The notes under the pieces were generated by a model. That model had not been told where the DNA came from. It saw only the letters and a list, made by a program, of their open reading frames with translations, and ran no database searches. A DNA stretch of 64,000 nt from Tanytarsus gracilentus (Eukaryota > Arthropoda > Insecta > Diptera > Chironomidae), in contig JAXRKN010000016.1 in the NCBI GenBank assembly GCA_038502055.1, forward strand, positions 1 to 64,000. Reading direction: 5' to 3'. A program made the translations under genes and the position numbers. This document shows, piece by piece, positions 60,717 through 64,000 of the stretch; within the stretch, counting starts at the first letter, position 1; each line of letters begins with the position of its first letter.

Positions 60717-63700
60717 TCACGTTTTTCGAGAATTATCAAAGAATATGGAGACCGAGAATTTCTGGGATAATTTTTTTTTCGGGGCAAAGGTAGTGTGAAG
60801 ATAAGTTGATGATAAAGCACGAAAGAGGAAGCTCCGTTGAGTGCTCTTAGGTTCTTTATGGTGATACTAATATTAATTTACATTAATCGCAACCAAAAAA
60901 GGAGAAGAGAAAATTCCCACATTTGGCATCATTAGTTGAAGCCGTAAGATATCGAAGAGTTGGTTGAGTGTGAAAACGATACAAAAAATAACTTTTAAAA
61001 TACATCTTGGACACTCGATCCATGTTATTATTATCAACCACAGAACATCTTAATTAATAATGTCTTTTATATACTTGTAATCGAAACCGTGCACAATTAT
61101 CGAGAGCTCTGTGGAGGAAGAGACTCAAATTAATTGAATCACTCGACGATGATGTTGCGATGTTTATTTAGTCTCAAAAGAGTTGGGTGTGCAGGTCAGT
61201 TTGTGTGGGCAACGCCTTTCTTATTTTTACTCGCGAAGCATGAATGAGAAATTCAACAAATAATGATTTACGAGATGGCTTCTTTTGAGACGTTTAAAGT
61301 GAATTATTTCATCCCTCAAAGCGAGTTATAATCTTACAATTTCGCCAAAAAATAATTGGCCATCGTCGGAGTGCATCATAAATTTTCAGACGACGAAGAA
61401 AGGATGACAAAATGCTGTCAATTAAATTAGAAATGAGCGAGCATAAATTTGTGTGGTTGAATTTATGGTAGCCGGAAAAGAATGTCGACATGTTAAAAAT
61501 TCCATGTGCAGAATTTTAATTAACGTAAATTATTTGTTTTAAATTATCTGATTAATTCAAAAATTCCACGGAACTAAAAAATAGTTAAAATTTACTTATA
61601 AATTTTTAAATGTCTGCACTTAGAAAAAAATTCTTTCTATCCCACCTTTTAATGTCACTCTCTGTCATTCCTTCTCGACCCAGCAATTTTTTTGCACAAA
61701 AAATGAAATAACAAAAATCTTGACGAAGGTAAAAAAATTTACATGAGCAGCGACAACTTTTTTTCTGCCATACATTTTTATTAATTTTAAGTCAGAAAAA
61801 AATATTAGAACTCACCGTTGCAACTTCCTTCACACAAATAAAATACAAAATGTTCTCAAGAAAATTTTATCTAAAGACGGTCAAGGTTAGAAACATAAAA
61901 GTCATGTCAAATAAATATTAAGAATTCAACTGGGTGCATAAAATCGCATGTAAAGCCAAGGGGAAATAAAAATTTAAATTTTGCGATAAAGGAACAATTT
62001 TGTTGGACACCTTCGGTATTCGGTCGCTCGTTGATGTGTTTTTAATCTCTTTTTCATCTTTCCACTCTTTTTTTGCTGCTGCTTCATAATCGCATTGCGG
62101 CTCTTGCATCGCTTCGAAACAAAAAATTCTCTCTCTTCATTTTCTCGATTGGGGTTCGAAGGCAGCAACAAAAAACGACTTTTAAAATTCATTTCACGAA
62201 AACGATGAACGGCAAAAAAATGAGAGTGATTTGGAGGTAAATGGAAATTCATTTTAGCATTAACTTCAACTTCTAACCAGATTGACTTGTAAGCTAAGCT
62301 GAGTGCACATTAAAATGCATTTTTAAATCAAATTTCAAAAACTTATCTTTATAACATCATAATCATTGCTGATGGTTAATGGTTAGTTTGTGTCTTGAGA
62401 GGAAATCCATAAGTCGAGACATGCATGTAACATTTTAATAACCGCGGGATTAAATTTATTGAAGAATGATTGAAGATTTTTTAAGTATGAGAAAGGTTTG
62501 ATTTTCTATATTGCGCTAAGTGCAATTGTTTAATGGTTAATCGAGTCTTCAATTAAAATAGTTTTAAAATTTAATATAACAGTCTTTAAAATGATCAATT
62601 TCACTCAAAATTTATTGCATCTTTCAATATCTTCAAGTAAATCCTAAAGTGTAATCGAAATGCAATTTTTATGTCTGCACCTTCAAAGGGAAAAATTGAC
62701 AGATGCATTATGTGTTATGATAAATCTACTTGAAATCAATCGCGTGATGAGTGAATAAAAGTATTCTAAAAATATCTTTCAATACAAATTTTTTCGCGTG
62801 CGCAAAAAATATCTTTCAAGCCCTTTAAACATCACGAAACTGATTACATTTCAATTTCATAGCGCGAGGCAAAAATAAACGAACTAAGCGAAAAAAAATT
62901 ACTTTGCTCTTTTTGATTTTTTCTCTCGAATGTACTCGACTGTCTATTTCCACGGAAATCACTCTGAGCAATGTCTTTCAGCAGCACTTTTGAATGGAGA
63001 TTTAATTTTCTCGTCTTGCTAAATAAAGGGAAGAAATTATTTCGCAAAAATTACATCAAGCATGAGGAAATCTAATCAAAATAAATAATCAGTTTATAAA
63101 AAGTAGAAAAGAAAGACGTGCGTGAGTGAGACTGATAGAAGATAAATATGCGAAAAATATCTTCATTTTGGGATAAATTTAAAAGTTACGTTAAATTTTA
63201 TGATAGAATAAAAATAAATATAAAGATAAATATTTTAAAAGTTGACAAATTTCTTTCGTACTTGACAAAACTTCTTTCGCCCTAAGTAATTAAACTTTTA
63301 ACTTTATAAATAGCGTTTCATTTATAATTTCCCCGGAAGTTTGTCGAAATCCTTGCGGTCTCTGCGGCTCTCCGTCGACTGTTGCTTTTTCAGGCGTGTG
63401 TGAGGAAGAGGCGAAAGACGAAAAGGAAACCTCATTAAACAATAAACAAATTGCTTGCCTTGTTTAAATTCTACCATGCTTGATTATTATTCATAGCAAT
63501 TCATGGTGTTATGCGGTCAGAGCTTCTTACTTTTAAATGCCTCATGTGTGTTTAGTCAAACGGTTGATGAACGAAAAACATTTAAATTTATTGACTTGTC
63601 CTGCATGCAACATGCCTTCTTAATCTTGTCCGTTGACATTTCATCACGCATCGAGCACTTGATCACGTTCTTCTCTAAAAAAATAGAATTTAACGAAGCT

Positions 63701-64000
63701 TTAAATTTTAAACTTTCAAGAGTCCAATAAATTTAACTTTTTTCTGTCTTCGAGAGTGTTCTATGTACACAACAACCACCATAAAACTTAATTTATTACA
63801 TCGAGCCACAACAACTTTTTGCCACCATAAGTTTTTCCTGTTCTGTTTCTGAGCGGGTTACAAAAAAACTTCTTTCCTCATCCTCGGGAGGGATTGAAAG
63901 TGTCAGTTAAGTAAGAAAGTCATTACAACTTTTTCCTTACCATCTTCTAAATGCGACTTAAAGTTTTATAACAGAGATGAGGAAAAACTTTTCAAAGCTC
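60717..64000. other. Gene-free region to the end of the window
   Basis: Begins with the right target duplication of E3. About 3.3 kb AT-rich DNA without a supported exon. A slightly GC-richer patch at about 63335-63420 could be a 5' exon or promoter of a gene beyond the window, but no splice-consistent coding frame was found. Confidence 0.5.

Noticed and set aside
61918..62252. Overlapping minus-strand frames near 62 kb
   Set aside because: Two competing frames over the same DNA, no recognisable motif and no splice partner.

Overview
The window looks like a piece of an AT-rich, compact dipteran insect genome. The gene complement (Cdk1, goliath-type RING ligase, CYP9 P450s, insect UGT, fatty acyl-CoA reductases, ionotropic receptor) and the very short introns (mostly 50-80 bp) fit a fly. 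A nematoceran such as a chironomid midge is my inference from the small introns and base composition; it is not shown by any single sequence.

Layout. 1-1928: no gene. 1929-2885 (-): Cdk1. 3126-6321 (-): a decayed ionotropic receptor, frameshifted and split by a 1,987-bp foldback element (3412-5398). 6441-8374 and 8724-10682 (-): two tandem CYP9-like P450 genes. 10862-13133 (-): a mitochondrial-looking M3 oligopeptidase homologue whose zinc-binding motif is lost. 13723-14301 (-): a small protein I cannot name. 15559-16905 (-): goliath-type PA-TM-RING E3 ligase. 16906-21011: about 4 kb without genes. 21012-24978 (+): a large, mostly disordered Ser/Lys-rich protein in four exons. 28852-30741, 32358-34251 and 34685-36999 (-): three tandem fatty acyl-CoA reductase genes. 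37914-39944: a second foldback element with an 8-bp target duplication. 40739-42313 (+): a single-exon UDP-glycosyltransferase. 42538-43268 (+): a FAM192A/NIP30-type proteasome-activator-interacting protein. 43269-64000: about 20.7 kb with no convincing coding exon. It holds a retroposon-like insertion (47249-48276), an AT-rich inverted-repeat element (55415-57507) and a third well-bounded foldback element (58789-60716) with a 9-bp target duplication.

For the complete multi-exon genes the exon structures were rebuilt by hand from splice signals and reading frame, and in every case the exon lengths add up to a whole number of codons. The P450, UGT and reductase genes belong to insect detoxification and lipid/hydrocarbon metabolism, but they are separated by unrelated genes and do not form a pathway cluster.

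The most unusual features are four separate inverted-repeat elements of nearly equal size (about 1.9-2.1 kb), none coding for a transposase; the receptor pseudogene one of them disrupts; an M3 peptidase with all three zinc ligands compromised; a P450 with two substitutions in core motifs; and a GC-AG intron in one reductase. I did not find a clearly new multi-gene system.
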